Shown here in pieces: positions 11,512 through 22,640 of a stretch of 64,000 bases of DNA (position 1 is its first letter; the number at the start of each line of letters is the position of its first letter). A program made the position numbers and the translations under genes. Location of the stretch: NCBI GenBank assembly GCA_026419785.1, contig JAODTK010004566.1, positions 186,001-250,000 on the forward strand, in the 5' to 3' direction. The notes under the pieces were generated by a model that ran no database searches, was not told where the DNA came from, and saw nothing but the letters and a program-made list of their open reading frames with translations. Origin of the DNA: Sclerodactyla briareus (Eukaryota; Echinodermata; Holothuroidea; Dendrochirotida; Sclerodactylidae).

Positions 11512-11863
11512 AAATGGATTTCACTTTCAGTCCACCCAGGAGAGCATGAACAAAGATTTGAAGGCAAACACTCAGCAGAAGTTTAATCTGAGAATGGATG
11601 GAATTTTTCTTGCAAATGATGAGTTTCCCATCAAATTAAGCCATTTTATTGCGATGTATAGATGTTTAATTCAGCTCTGAAATGGAAAATATCAAGGAGG
11701 ACTGGGATGGCAACAAAGAGCTCGAAAACAAACGCTCTCATACGATAAACATATAGGAGGATTAAGACAAAATACAAAGAAATGTTAACAAGCAGTGAAT
11801 AGAAATAAAGGGCATTCGAGAGGGCTTGTGAATGCCATAATACAATATACCATTACAACTTAC

Positions 11864-11937
11864 CTTGATAATACCTTTCCAGGTTAAATAATTGCACCGG
11901 CAAAGGGTGATCAATGGTGGTAAAACGTGGAAGCAAA
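11864..11937 (-). CDS. Candidate small exon of locus L
   Basis: A 74-bp piece ends at a near-perfect donor TATCAAG|GTAAGTTG. Read with one base carried over from the piece at 12331-12370 it gives VCFHVLPPLITLCRCNYLTW then KGIIK and ends in phase 0, which fits the start of 5759-5953. A second frame (LLPRFTTIDHPLPVQLFNLE) is also open. The acceptor TGTTTGAG is poor, so the 5' edge is tentative. Confidence 0.4.
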
Positions 11938-12330
11938 CTCAAACAGTGATGTCATTTATGTATCCATTCTCAATCATTATAATAGAACAAAAGGTTGGTG
12001 GGGACATTCATAATAGAAAGAAGGTTCGTTATTCATGATATCAGCCTGAGATCCATATGAATTACAACCCATATTCCTAATATGAGTACAAACTCTTTGT
12101 TCAAATAAAATGAATAACAAATCTATTTTGTTATTTACAATTGTTTTCTTACGGTGATTTGAGCATCCTAATTTTGGATTTTATCTTTCCGTTCGTACCA
12201 ACCAATAAATGAGGGAGCTTTCATTGTACATAATGATGTAGCCACTGCTAAAAATGATATCTTACAACTGCGTCTGCACCCTGTCATTGTGTATGTACAA
12301 ACACATAAAATTGCCCATCAGTAACCTTAC

Positions 12331-12370
12331 CTTCTATGAGGGGGCTAATGGGCTGAGTTGCAGTTGCAAT
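12331..12370 (-). CDS. Candidate micro-exon of locus L
   Basis: Forty bases lie between an acceptor (CATCTTCAAAAG) and a strong donor CATAGAAG|GTAAGG. The phase 0 reading is IATATQPISPLIE plus one base, which joins in frame to the next piece at 11864-11937. A piece this short can arise by chance, so it rests on the donor and the phase match. Confidence 0.35.
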
Positions 12371-14950
12371 CTTTTGAAGATGTTCAGGGACAGATCAAAC
12401 ACCACTCCTATTCCACTATGGGGGTGGGGGGCGGGGGGGGGGCCAAGGGGAGCGGTTGGTGGCAATCTGGGGTGGTACTTAACAATGGTTCCACTATCTT
12501 TTTCTCGCATCTTTCACAAACTCTCATCCTCTGAAAAGCTATAGACATCTCCACTAGTGGGGGCTGACTGAGAGGTGCACTTTGAATGTGGGGAATAAGA
12601 TCATGATTCAATAAAGAAGATAGAAGATCAGGCTCACAGCCCAATCAGCTGAGCCTAGACGAAGTAATGATATAATAAGAACATCCTATCACCAAGGGCG
12701 GCGATTTGTGTTGGCGATTGGGGGGGGGGACGGACAATGAATTAATAATAAGAGGAGTGCCACCATGGTGGCGCTAGCGTAAAAGAAATTTTTTCGTTCG
12801 ACAGACCCCCTAGATTGCAGGGAACGCACGTCCGTGCCTTATGGGCCAGTAGAGCAGCATTCCTAAAACTATTAACAAAAATGACTGTTATTTTAGGGAA
12901 GGTTCTCCAAAATTATCGCTTGGGAATCAATTTCAAGTTTGTTGCGTTGGGTGTTTGTGGCATTCTAAAATACAATTGATAGTGAGGTTACATTCATGAA
13001 AAGAGCAATGGAAATGGTCAATTGCAACAGCCAGTACGTTCGCGCGAAGGCGAGATTATGGCAGAAATCCAAGGACCAACGGACATTGCAAGACACTTTA
13101 TGACCTTTAACTTAGCTAGCTGAGTTTTTACTCAAAGATTACCGGCCCCATTTTTATCTATTTGTGGGGACCACAGGCGCATGGGAGGGAACCTTTAATA
13201 GGGGACCAGACAGGTGGCTAAATCAGTAAACACAGGAGGTTAAGTAAAACCGCACTGCACGCGAAGCGCTCACAAAAAGTTATCCTTTTTGGAATCCCAT
13301 TTGAAAAGTAGGCAAGCTTTGGATTCTAACACTGATCCTCACCTGAATGTGAAATCATGTTTGCACGATTTTGTGGAGTTCCCTGGTCGAATATTCGATA
13401 GCTATTTTATTAGCTTAGTATGTTCACGTGCATGCACCAACTTTCAACAAGTGGTCGCCTCCCATAAATTGATTGCTGAATACTCTATTCAAATTTGCAT
13501 TATAGCAGTGCCATCACAAGACTTTTCATAGGGGGGGGGGGGACAAGGGGGCACAGACATTTTTCCGGGGAGCACAAGAACACTATTAGCGAGGCGCCAC
13601 CATAGGTTGGCGCGGAGCAAACAATAAATTTGCGTTTTTTTCATTTATGTATGAGCTTTAGCTCTCTTGTCCCAACCATGATATGACATCATGCCCCAAA
13701 GAGCAGGGAAATTCCCAGTAGCAGTTATATGGAGGAACCATGCGTTGAAAATCCAGGCAGTCTGAAAGCCAGGTACTGCAGCAGTTCCGAATCGCGCGTG
13801 GAGGAAAACGGGCCGGAGGTAAATGGTTCAGTAATAAAAAATAGGTTGATTTTAGTTTTTAAGGTCAATTAGAATGTTATTGTATGATTTACAGCACAAA
13901 TATGTATAAGTTAGGGGGCCAATGAGGACGAAAGTCCATTAAAGGTGCGAGATGACGGGAAAGCAATGGGAACAAAATCCACCAATAGTACACGCACGAA
14001 GCACGAACTTGTTCAACTTTTTAGGGAATTCGAGGCGAATTTGTCCCTTTTTTTCACTGGGGCACTTCCATAGAAAAATCCAGCAATATTTGGATTAGCT
14101 TTTTGCACCTAATTTTGAATACCTTTCTTTTGACAATGCAATTTGTAGCGTTCCCTAGCCGCATTTTCGATGCCCCCACCAGGCCCTCATACTGAAAGTA
14201 TTGTGACGCGTGGACTCAACTTTCAACAAGTGGTTGCCACCCATAAATGAAATTTTTAAAAAACACAGATCCCGCCAATTTCATGCCAACACGGATATTG
14301 AATTGAAGGAGAAACACTTCTTTCATGATAATTAAAAACAACACGGAGTAAATTTTCCGGCATGTTTTTGTTGAGGGGAACATCATTGTCTGCAACAAGG
14401 CACATCATATGCCTGAACACTACGGTACATAATCTACCCTGCGGGAGCGCGCAAAAAAATTGGATATGAAGAAGCAGAATTCCCACTCAACTTGATCGGG
14501 TTAGGCATTATGCATTTTTTGTACAGCTTGCTGTTGGATATGTCAGATACAGTGTCAGCGAAATAGTAGTCGGCTTCAAATTGGGAGGGACAAAATGCAT
14601 AGCGCCCCCTTCAAACAAAATTTGGTGGGGGATGCCGGCCCCTTTTTCCCCCCCATGACGGCCGCCCTTGCTTATCACCAAAGTCTGTACAAATAATCAC
14701 CCCTGATCAGTACAGATGTTCCTAGCCTGCTGAGTACTCAATAGGCCTACTAATTTTGTCAGGAATCAATCTAATTCAACTGGCCTATGAAAAGAGTCAG
14801 TGACGTGCATGTAAATTCCCGGTTCCAACAAACTCGAACAAGTAGCCTGTAACTGCTTCAAGAGTATATACCATTCCAGTGTTTTGCTTCATCGCGTCCT
14901 TCATCTGGGCTTCACATATGTCGTTCACTACTTTTTAACAGTCACCACTG
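12371..14950. other. Unassigned stretch with a diverged local duplication
   Basis: No credible exon. Segments near 13375-13475 and 14145-14250 are diverged copies: both hold GTTCCCT then, about 80 bases on, CTTTCAACAAGTGGT and a CCCATAAAT line. Short G runs occur at 12420-12440, 12720 and 13531. The remainder shows nothing I can name. Confidence 0.4.
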
Positions 14951-14957
14951 GCCGACA

Positions 14958-15251
14958 ATGGGAAAGACATGCCTTTCAAACAGCACTGTGCTCAGGTTTA
15001 CCCAACAATGGTGTTTGAATGGCCTTTTTCATTTGAATTCTGCTGGGACTTGGATCTACTCAGGCAATAATTGGGGGATGATTAAAATGCATGAAAAATT
15101 CCTTCCAACTTGTTGTTATATCTACTCTGGGAATGCTGTAGAGCTCGTCTTCTTGTCCCTACTTTACACCCCTCCCAACGCCACCGCCACCCCCACAAGG
15201 GAGGCTGGGGTAAATTTTGAAAGGCTTCTATTAACACCAAAGTGTATTTGA
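14958..15251 (+). other. Plus-strand open frame, doubtful
   Basis: A 97-codon frame begins MGKTCLSNSTVLRFTQQW. It lacks splice-site or promoter support, and its composition does not separate it from chance. It could be linked to the plus-strand coding pieces 1-2 kb downstream. Confidence 0.15.
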
Positions 15252-16094
15252 GTAACCCCTTTAGTACTTCTGATGGTAAGAGGATGATTACTATCTTGTG
15301 CCAGTCAATTCATTCCTTTTTCCATACCTTCTGATCCCATCTACGCAGTAACGCAGTTTTCAATACATATTTCCCTATTACTTGTGTAGTACAGGGGAAC
15401 CGGCTTGGCCCCCCTCCCCCCAATTAGGAGCTACCAGCCTAACAGGTGTTACTATCAGGCCACTTTGCTACTTGTGACTAGTGATGATGATATGAAAGAC
15501 TGCATTTTTTTTTTATGAGAGGAAGACTGGCAGAGACTGGCAAGACAAACCTGCTAGCATATGTTGGAAGTGGTATGGTCCATCGACTTCTGTTGCTGTC
15601 CTTGGGCAACACACGCCGGTTCGAGTGGACAACTTCGAAGAAATGCTGCCTGATCTCACATGTAAAGAGCTGTCCTTAAAATTCCCATGGCCATTTCCTA
15701 CCACAAGCCTTTGTGCTAGCACTATGTTCCATCGCCAGTGTGGGTGCTTGGAGATTGAGGAGAATTAGCTGTCCATGCTGAGAATGGTTATGTGGCCCAA
15801 ACCATATGGGACGAAAGAGGACTCGACAGCATTTATGAGCATTGAATGCCCCAGTCTGCAGTCAATGGGTGAGAAACTTGGCTGACAATGGACATGTTCA
15901 CCATGATGAGACTGGTTCAGCAGTGGTACTGACCTAAGATTGTCTTGCAACAGCACTGGTGTAGACCAAAAAGACCTGGTCTAGTACTTTCAACAGATCT
16001 CAAGGACGCAAGCGACTCTTGCTGTACAAGGAACCGTACCAACTCTTCTGTGGGAGCTGCCATGAACCATCTTACTCACTGATGTGGATTATTT

Positions 16095-16336
16095 CAGCCT
16101 TTCAACAGGATGAAGTGAGAAGAGAGGAAGAATGGAGACAGGCTCAGGGTTGCAAACAGCATAGGCAGTGCATTCTGCACGAGAGAAGAGTCTCTCGAGC
16201 TGGACGAAAGAGTGGGGTTGGCAATGCCATGATAGGTTTCGGTACCATCCTACCTCTTGAGGAAGCAGTGCCCCAAGAAGTGACGGTAGAATCGAGAGAG
16301 AGAGGAGCCCCTACATCTCGATGCTCAAGAGTGTAG
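16095..16336 (+). CDS. Possible plus-strand exon, arginine/glutamate rich
   Basis: After a good acceptor-like tract (TATTTCAGCCTTTCAACAG) the frame reads QDEVRREEEWRQAQGCKQHR and stays open to 16336. The minus strand is also open here (it contains LSLDSTVTSWGTASSRGR), so the strand is not settled. I see no family signature. It may belong with the plus-strand pieces at 16371-17298. Confidence 0.3.
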
Positions 16337-16370
16337 CAGTGGGAGAGCATCTCTCAATGAGTCTCTTTAG

Positions 16371-16535
16371 ATGAATCTTATCGGGGATATCAATATTCCT
16401 TCGATAGCGCCCCCCAAACGTGCAACAGACTTCGCTGTAGAAACAAATCCTGAGAGTCCACAATTTTGTAGAGAGACAATGAATGCAATGCCTCAAAGTA
16501 GCCTGCGAGAGCGGAAGAGAAAGCCACGTCTCTGA
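16371..16535 (+). CDS. Small plus-strand ORF or exon, nuclear-like basic end
   Basis: The 54-codon frame starts at an ATG that follows TCTCTTTAG and runs MNLIGDINIPSIAPPKRATD, then FAVETNPESPQFCRETM, ending in the basic run RERKRKPRL before TGA. The composition is protein-like and the other frames are closed. The end could serve as a nuclear localisation signal. Whether it is a separate ORF or an exon of a plus-strand gene or transposon cannot be told here. Confidence 0.35.
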   Translation: MNLIGDINIPSIAPPKRATDFAVETNPESPQFCRETMNAMPQSSLRERKRKPRL

Positions 16536-16834
16536 GAGACTTCAAGCGATGTCATTTATACAAATTCCAACTCAGATCCGATTCAGACTGGCCCCAAGCT
16601 GAATGGAGTCTGATAAGAGTTTTGAGCTTGAGCACCTCCACAGTACCACATGGCATATTTTTGTCACGTTGGCGGTGACGATGAACTGTCTCCGTTTGTG
16701 GGAATTGATTGGTGACATGTTGTCCAGCTCCTTGCCTTGCCGTCGAGAGGTTTTCATTGAGGAGGTTAGCAGTAATCTGCCAACTTCTCGCTGCGCTGAA
16801 GCTGCGCATGGTGTCACCATATAAACTGCTTGGT

Positions 16835-17020
16835 TGTTTCAGCAATTTGCCACACCCTCCGTTATGGCGATTTGACAAGCACTACCCTCACCTTTGATGA
16901 AAAAATTCAGTTCACTGCCTTCGGGCAAGCCTTTGTATATGTACAACAAGTTCGCATTGCTGATATCTTGCTGGCCGATAGTGCCCCCCCCCCCCCCCCG
17001 CCCCCTTCTCCTCCAGGGAG
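16835..17020 (+). CDS. Possible plus-strand coding piece before a poly-C run
   Basis: The frame reads VSAICHTLRYGDLTSTTLTF, then DEKIQFTAFGQAFVYVQQVR and IADILLADS, and then enters an 18-base C run at 16983. The stretch before the run looks coding; the proline run is not reliable. A frame just upstream (16603-16820, ESDKSFELEHLHSTTWHIFV) may be part of the same unit. A 108-codon minus-strand frame (16552-16878) overlaps, so the strand remains open to doubt. Confidence 0.35.
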
Positions 17021-17132
17021 TTGCAATTGCCAGTTGTGCCTAATTACTGGTACACTTGATTGGTTGGATTAGCCTGTGCTTAAGCTTCACTTATGATTCA
17101 TGATCACCCATGCTCACTCCTTTGTCCCATAG

Positions 17133-17298
17133 TAATCTTGTGAGCAGTATTATTGGTTTCAAAAATGAAAGTGAAAATGAATACACATTGTGCCATATCA
17201 ATGAAACTGAAAATGCTAAGCATTTTCCTCTTGACACAATTGAACAAGGCAAAGAGTGTATTCAGGTTCATCTAAAATTTTATGATGGAGGCACATAG
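17133..17298 (+). CDS. Candidate plus-strand terminal exon, unidentified
   Basis: A good polypyrimidine tract and acceptor (CACTCCTTTGTCCCATAG) precede a frame of 54 codons that ends in TAG. It reads NLVSSIIGFKNESENEYTLC, then HINETENAKHFPLDTIEQGK, and ends ECIQVHLKFYDGGT. The composition is strongly protein-like in an AT-rich setting, and the other frames are closed. It is the best of the plus-strand pieces. No family recognised. Confidence 0.45.
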
Positions 17299-17490
17299 GC
17301 TGGAGTCTGTTGAGAGCACAGGGATTATCAACATAATGCTTGTGTATTGATGCTTCACAGGGAATTTCAAATTTGGTGAAAGGCAAACAACTTGCAGAGC
17401 TTGAATAGAGGGCAACAGCTTAAGAGTTATGCCTGGGGTACAAGACGTTTACAACATGGTTGATATCATAGGCATGCTGACAAAAAGACC

Positions 17491-17882
17491 TAGAGCACCA
17501 GTGTGCTATAGCTCAAACCACACAAATGCAAATTATTCCATTGCATATACTAGAGCACCAATGGTGCTGTGACCTCGAACCACACGAATACAATTCTTCA
17601 TTGCAAACTAGAGCACCAATGGTGCTGTAGCTAAAAACTCCACAATGTACTAAGAGGAATGTACAATTATGTGTTGAATGTTCAAGAACATCAGGCCAAA
17701 AAGCAGTTTGAAACAATATGGCCTATTGTGCCCCTGTAATTACTTTTGACCTTGATCTTCGTATGCATGGCCAAAGAGGTCTTCGCAGTCATAAACACTT
17801 TTTTACCCAGTTTGGTCAGTGTCCATCAAAGAATGGCCAATTGAGAAAGAAAGTTCAGACAGTGGTCTATTATGCCTAATTA
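17491..17882 (+). mobile_element. Helentron-like element, left part, with a tripled 5' end
   Basis: Three copies of the family's 5' terminal motif stand in tandem about 60 bp apart: GAGCACCAGTGTGCT (from 17493), GAGCACCAATGGTGCT (from 17553) and again from 17611, each followed by a version of TAGCTCAAAC and a CACAA line. The interior then follows the family (CCTATTGTGCCCCTGTAAT, TTTGACCTTGATCTTC). It is interrupted at 17882 by the hAT-like insertion and resumes at 22254. Confidence 0.65.
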
Positions 17883-17899
17883 CCAGTGCTGTAGTCGAG

Positions 17900-17997
17900 A
17901 CCAGCACATACGAGACCGAGACCGAGACCGAGACCACAACTTCGAGACGGAGACCGAGACCAGCAAGGTCCGAGACCGAGATCGAGACCGACATCGA
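17900..17997 (+). repeat. GAGACC hexamer array, left end of the hAT-like insert
   Basis: Tandem GAGACC units with small variants (GAGACGGAGACC, GAGATCGAGACC) lie just inside the left terminus. The coding look of the frames here (RPRPARSETEIE) is a product of the hexamer. Confidence 0.85.
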
Positions 17998-18899
17998 ATG
18001 TATATAGTGTAAAGGGCGACAATTCGAAGTCTGTATTGTAGGCCTATTTACACCCACATGCTCTATTTTTGACATGATAGACAACCTCTGCTAATCGATA
18101 CATTCGCTTCTTCTACGAACTGAAGAACAACTCAACACTTCTTCTTCCCGATCATTCTCCACAATCGACGAGGAATAGGTCCAACCCACTGACCATAAAT
18201 CAAGGGTAGTGCCAAGCGCTTTTCGCAAAATAGGCCTTGTCTAATGCATTGTTGGTCTAGATCAGGGGCAAGTAGGCAATTTATGGAAGACCAAATAGAA
18301 CTTGAGCGGATAAAATTGATTTCTAAGGAAAATTAGCACATTTTAGTCAGATTTGTCACGATAAAGATTGTGTAAAAATTATTGGGGACAACATACTAAA
18401 TTTTGAGAGAATATGCCAGCACAATAAGTAAGATAATTGAAATTTCCAATGTTTTCCAATACAGCTAACACCAAACTGCTCCCTGAAGTAGCCCCTATGC
18501 ATCAAACTCTCCCACAAGATGCACCACACATGCTATCCGAGTCTATGGTCTATGTGAGCATTTCGCCCTGGCCCATCCCGTCCGCCCCCCCCCCACCGCC
18601 CCCCTTTTAATCGGTGAAGCCATGAACCAACAAACAACCCCATCACATTCAAATAGAAAATTGTGAAGACACCTGTCCCACCTTGCCCTGTGACTGACTA
18701 TCATGATGACCCCACCCCCCCCCCCTCGCCCCTCCCACCTCTTCACTTGGTTCGTTTTTCACTTTCTCTTGGCCTGGGAGCATTCTTTCTCTGCTGGCCT
18801 CCCTTCATTCAAGCATTCAGAATACTTCGGCTTCCTAATCAGGAATTATTGATCATCTCTCTCATCCTGTATTCATTAGGCTCTTAGTCTACCTCCCCC

Positions 18900-18924
18900 A
18901 CCCCCCCCCCCCCCCCCCCCCCCC
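18900..18924 (+). repeat. Poly-C run
   Basis: About 25 C, preceded by CCTCCCCCAC; two shorter C-rich stretches lie at 18585-18605 and 18713-18725. Lengths are unreliable. Confidence 0.8.
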
Positions 18925-19030
18925 TCGGCACCCGCTTCCTATGTGGCCGGTGGGGAGCTTTGTGTTTCCATCCATACCCCCATTTCTATTACAAATAATA
19001 CCAATAAACTTGACCCTTCCAAATGCTTAC

Positions 19031-19104
19031 CATTAGCTTTTGTCCTATGATTGGATTACCAATTTCATATCGCCCAGTACCATGTACTGTACCGTTAGGC
19101 CTCA
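19031..19104 (-). other. Exon-like piece inside the hAT-like insert
   Basis: A 74-bp piece sits between CATACAG and AATG|GTAAGC and reads RPNGTVHGTGRYEIGNPIIG then QKLM. Its phases would let it join 35372-35404 and 12331-12370. However, it lies inside the unit flanked by the target duplication, so it is either part of the insert, a captured host exon, or chance. Confidence 0.25.
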
Positions 19105-22099
19105 CTGTATGTCAACTGAGAAGTCAGGTTTAGGCCAGGTTTCTACTTTTGGACCTTTTCACAAATAACCAGTACAGTTTAAGTTGGTCATTTTTAAACT
19201 ATCAACAACTAAAAATACCCCCTGGACAAACAATGCACCACAGCCACAGGGTCTAGGCCTAGTCTACTACTGTACTAGTGCTTCTTAGGTCTGAATTGCT
19301 ATAAAGTTTCTTAAATCTTCATACTTCATTGATTGACATACCATACAGCACAAGGTACACATGAAAATAAGTGTACGGAGAACGAGTCCTCATTCAGGGA
19401 CTGTGCATCCAATGTCAGATCAGCTTTCGCGAAACGGTACCAATGTCGAACCCATCTGGAAAATCGAACGAATTCCTGTTCACAGTTCAATAACATTGAA
19501 TAATTGTATCGTTTAGGTTTACAAGCAGTTCTAGCCTATATAAGGCTGCACCACGGTTACTCGGTTAAACTGAGAAATCCGGATTGACTCTGTTTAACTC
19601 GGTTTTGAAATCCGAATAACCTGAACGCCGAAACAACCCGAGTCCAACCCGACGCCAACGGCTACAAACGAGTCATTAAAAAAATCTGCACGCCCTCCCC
19701 ACTCGGTTAGAGCGGCAGAGCCCTTAGGGTCTTTGAAACCTTCATGTATCTATGCACAACCGGCCACTGAGGCCGCATAGTAACTCAATTAAATGGTCAC
19801 TGGGGACTGGATTATGTGTACTTTCCTTGCAGCCATAAAATCATAGTGATCTAGTAGAACCTATCAATTTCACATTATGCTGTTGTCTCTGTGTCCTTTC
19901 TTTTGCATTCCATCGTCTATAAGTACATCTATCCTCAGTTATTGTTGCTCAACTTTTACTCTTTCACTTTTCCAGACAGGTCATGACATAATTTCAATTT
20001 CTTGTGTTGCATGTTAGCCACGCCCCATTCAGTTTGGACTGTTCCCATTAATGACCCGACGGTTAAACACTCACAAGAGTGTGTGGCGTTGTAGCACTGT
20101 GTACCAAAGTTGACAAGCTTCTCATTGTGTCACCATTCAGCTGTTCGGAATTAATTAACCGTTAGCTTACGCAACAACCACGTACCTAAAATTTAGTTAT
20201 GTATTTTTCGCGATCCAAGCCGCCGCCGCGTACATCGCAGCTCAATGCGCAACCTGTTGAAATTATAAAACTGCCCACGTGTGTTGCGAGCTGTGTACTT
20301 TCATTATTTCCACATATACCTGCTGCCACGGAACGTCGTCAGCTTCTGTTACGTAATAATAAAACTGCATGCAAGGCTATATGTTGCTTGCTTCCTCGCC
20401 CATGCTGTGCACTAGTTTCAGACAATAGCCCTGTTGGGAACACGGGTCTAACCTACTTACTGTTCACTATCATTCGGACAATGCATTCCCACTGATAATG
20501 TACAGTGCGTTTACACAACTACCAAGTGGGCCACTCCTATTGATTTGTTATCAGGCCGCCGACCATCAAACCTTTTTATCTCCACAATTAGTTATAGCGA
20601 TCGTCCGATCCATTTCGATCCGCGATACTGCAATGTATTTCGTGTGGGCGTACAATTCTTCTATGACTGATTAATGTAATAATTGGGCAAATGGTGGAAG
20701 AAACTATTTTATACTAAGGTTTAGTGGCAATCTGTGGTTTTTAGGCTGATTGTAGAACTGTGCCATGCTACAGTTTTTTCTTGCTAAAATGATCACAGTT
20801 ACGTTTGGGGGCTTTGGGCTCACCGGTATTTGCACAACGATCTGTTTGTACTGTGGCATGTGCGGCGTACATGTACGTGGTGTGGACGAATGTGTAGTTT
20901 TTTTTTCCTACACGTTGCAAGTTTTAATAAACGAGACAACGTTGTATGATGCTTGTTCAGGTCTATTTGCAATTATTTGTGTACATTCCCCCATTCCCCC
21001 ATATCATATAATGGGAACAGTCCTGATTGATGACAAGATTTGGCCTGTATTTACCAGTTGAAATATTTAACCCTAGACATAATTAGGGGATAACAATGCT
21101 GGATTTGATCACTAATGTCTTAACTAGAGAAGTCACGGGAACCCATAATATCAAGATCACGCTGACTTGTTTTTTCTTATGACTGTTTTTATTAGAATTA
21201 CAATTCAGTACTCACAATATGCTAGGGATATACATATCTTGAACTCAGACAAGCATTCTATTGCGCTGAAAGTTACCACTCGCATCTCTCGGGCAGGAAC
21301 CGTGTTTGGGGTCACGGAGCGTCGTCCCCCTTCTGGCGCAAATCCCTCTTGTTGAACGGCATCGGTCAAACCGAAAAAAACAGGCGGTTTTGACTCGTTA
21401 GGCAAATCGGAAACCGCCGGTTTTGCTCAGGAACTACCGTGCAGCCTTACTAGCATAATTTAATTACCAATTACTGTCCCTTTCTCCCCACTAAATCAGT
21501 ACTGAAATCATAATATTTCACCCACCTCTTTCTCTTCTAATCGTCACTCACAGTATCAGGATTCAGTTTGTATTGGGGTAGCATACGTAACGGGGATCCC
21601 ATATTTTATAGGCCTTGGTCTTTTTATTCAGCCGTCCTTTTTCATCATGTCCGCGTTGATATATCAGGGTGGATATAAATTCGGTTTGAATAGGGCCTAA
21701 CAATATGGCTTCGAAAATCGTGGAATACACGATCTATTCAGGTTTGAACAACACATAACAATTATTCGGAGCAATTTGATGGGCTACTGGCCCAAGATAT
21801 CCACTGTCAATACAGGCAATTCTTTAATAAGTGAAATGCAGCTACAACTAAGAACCCGTTGCCAGGCTTCTGACACTGCTACTGTGCTGGTGACTACTGT
21901 GAGTGAAATACCACACAACAGTTGAAGCTAAGCAACAATACTACTGGGCCCTGGTTCCCACATTGACCAAGTAGTTAAAGGCCCACTCCACTTGCTAGTT
22001 TCATAGTCAAAAGTCCCCCCCCCCCCAACCCATTATCATTTTTCACTGAACTAGAAATTGTTCCGAAGAAGAAAGACGACAGACACCAATATTTTTGCT

Positions 22100-22246
22100 A
22101 GTCTCGACGCGAGACCGGAAGAAGTTTCCGAGACCAACGGGTTCGAGACCGAGACCACAGGGTGTCAGAGACCGAGATCGAGAGCCGAGACAGCAAAAAA
22201 CTGGTCTCGAGACCGTCCGAACCCGAGACACGGTCTCGAACACTAC
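22100..22246 (+). repeat. GAGACC hexamer array, right end of the hAT-like insert
   Basis: The same hexamer as at the left end (GAGACCGGAAG, GAGACCGAGACCAC), with inverted units (GGTCTCGAGACC, GGTCTCGAAC) nearest the terminus. Confidence 0.85.
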
Positions 22247-22253
22247 CACACTG

Positions 22254-22380
22254 CCTATTTAAGGGACCTTTGACCTTGCTTTCACAGGGACCCACCTACT
22301 GGTTTGGCAAAATTCTTACCAAGTTGAAATTGGGAATATATTATGCAAATGACACTACAGTGAACCTCTCTTACTGAGTC
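22254..22380 (+). mobile_element. Helentron-like element, continuation after the insert
   Basis: The family line resumes with CCTATTTAAGGGACCTTTGA and an ATTCTTACCAAGTTGAAATT segment that also occurs at 33040 and 33256. The 3' hairpin is not seen, so this copy is incomplete. Confidence 0.55.
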
Positions 22381-22570
22381 CTATAGAGTACTGTTGGGTT
22401 TGTCCTAAGAGAGTAGATGCTCTATTCAGGCCATCATGGCATTGTATGCACAAAGTAAGTGAAATGGGTGCAATCCAGGCAATATCCCGGGGAGGGAGGG
22501 GGGTGTATCCCCCAGGGGAGGGGGGGGGGTCTTGGGCACGCATCCCCAGTAAAAGAGAGGAAAGAAAACA

Positions 22571-22640
22571 AGAGCACCAATGGTGCTGTAAGCTCAAACT
22601 CAAATAAGTGCTAATATTTCCCTTCAGAATGATCAACAAG
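22571..22640 (+). mobile_element. 5' end of a Helentron-like element
   Basis: AGAGCACCAATGGTGCTGTA followed by AGCTCAAACTC is the family's 5' end. The interior soon becomes unrecognisable. A G run at about 22500-22530 precedes it. Confidence 0.55.

Larger units (their letters stand above)
17883..22253. mobile_element. hAT-like DNA transposon insertion, about 4.4 kb
   Basis: The left end reads CCAGTGCTGTAGTCGAGACC; the reverse complement of the right end reads CAGTGTGGTAGTGTTCGAGA. The flanks are CCTAATTA (17875-17882) and CCTATTTA (22254-22261), an 8-bp target duplication with one difference. Removing the insert restores TATTATGCCTATTTAAGGGA, which matches the family line seen near 9973 (TATTGCCCCTTTAAGGGCC). 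CAGTG ends with 8-bp duplications are typical of hAT elements. I recognised no transposase, so it may be non-autonomous or carry foreign sequence. Frames at 20199-20495 and 20765-21061 are open but unsupported. Confidence 0.6.
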
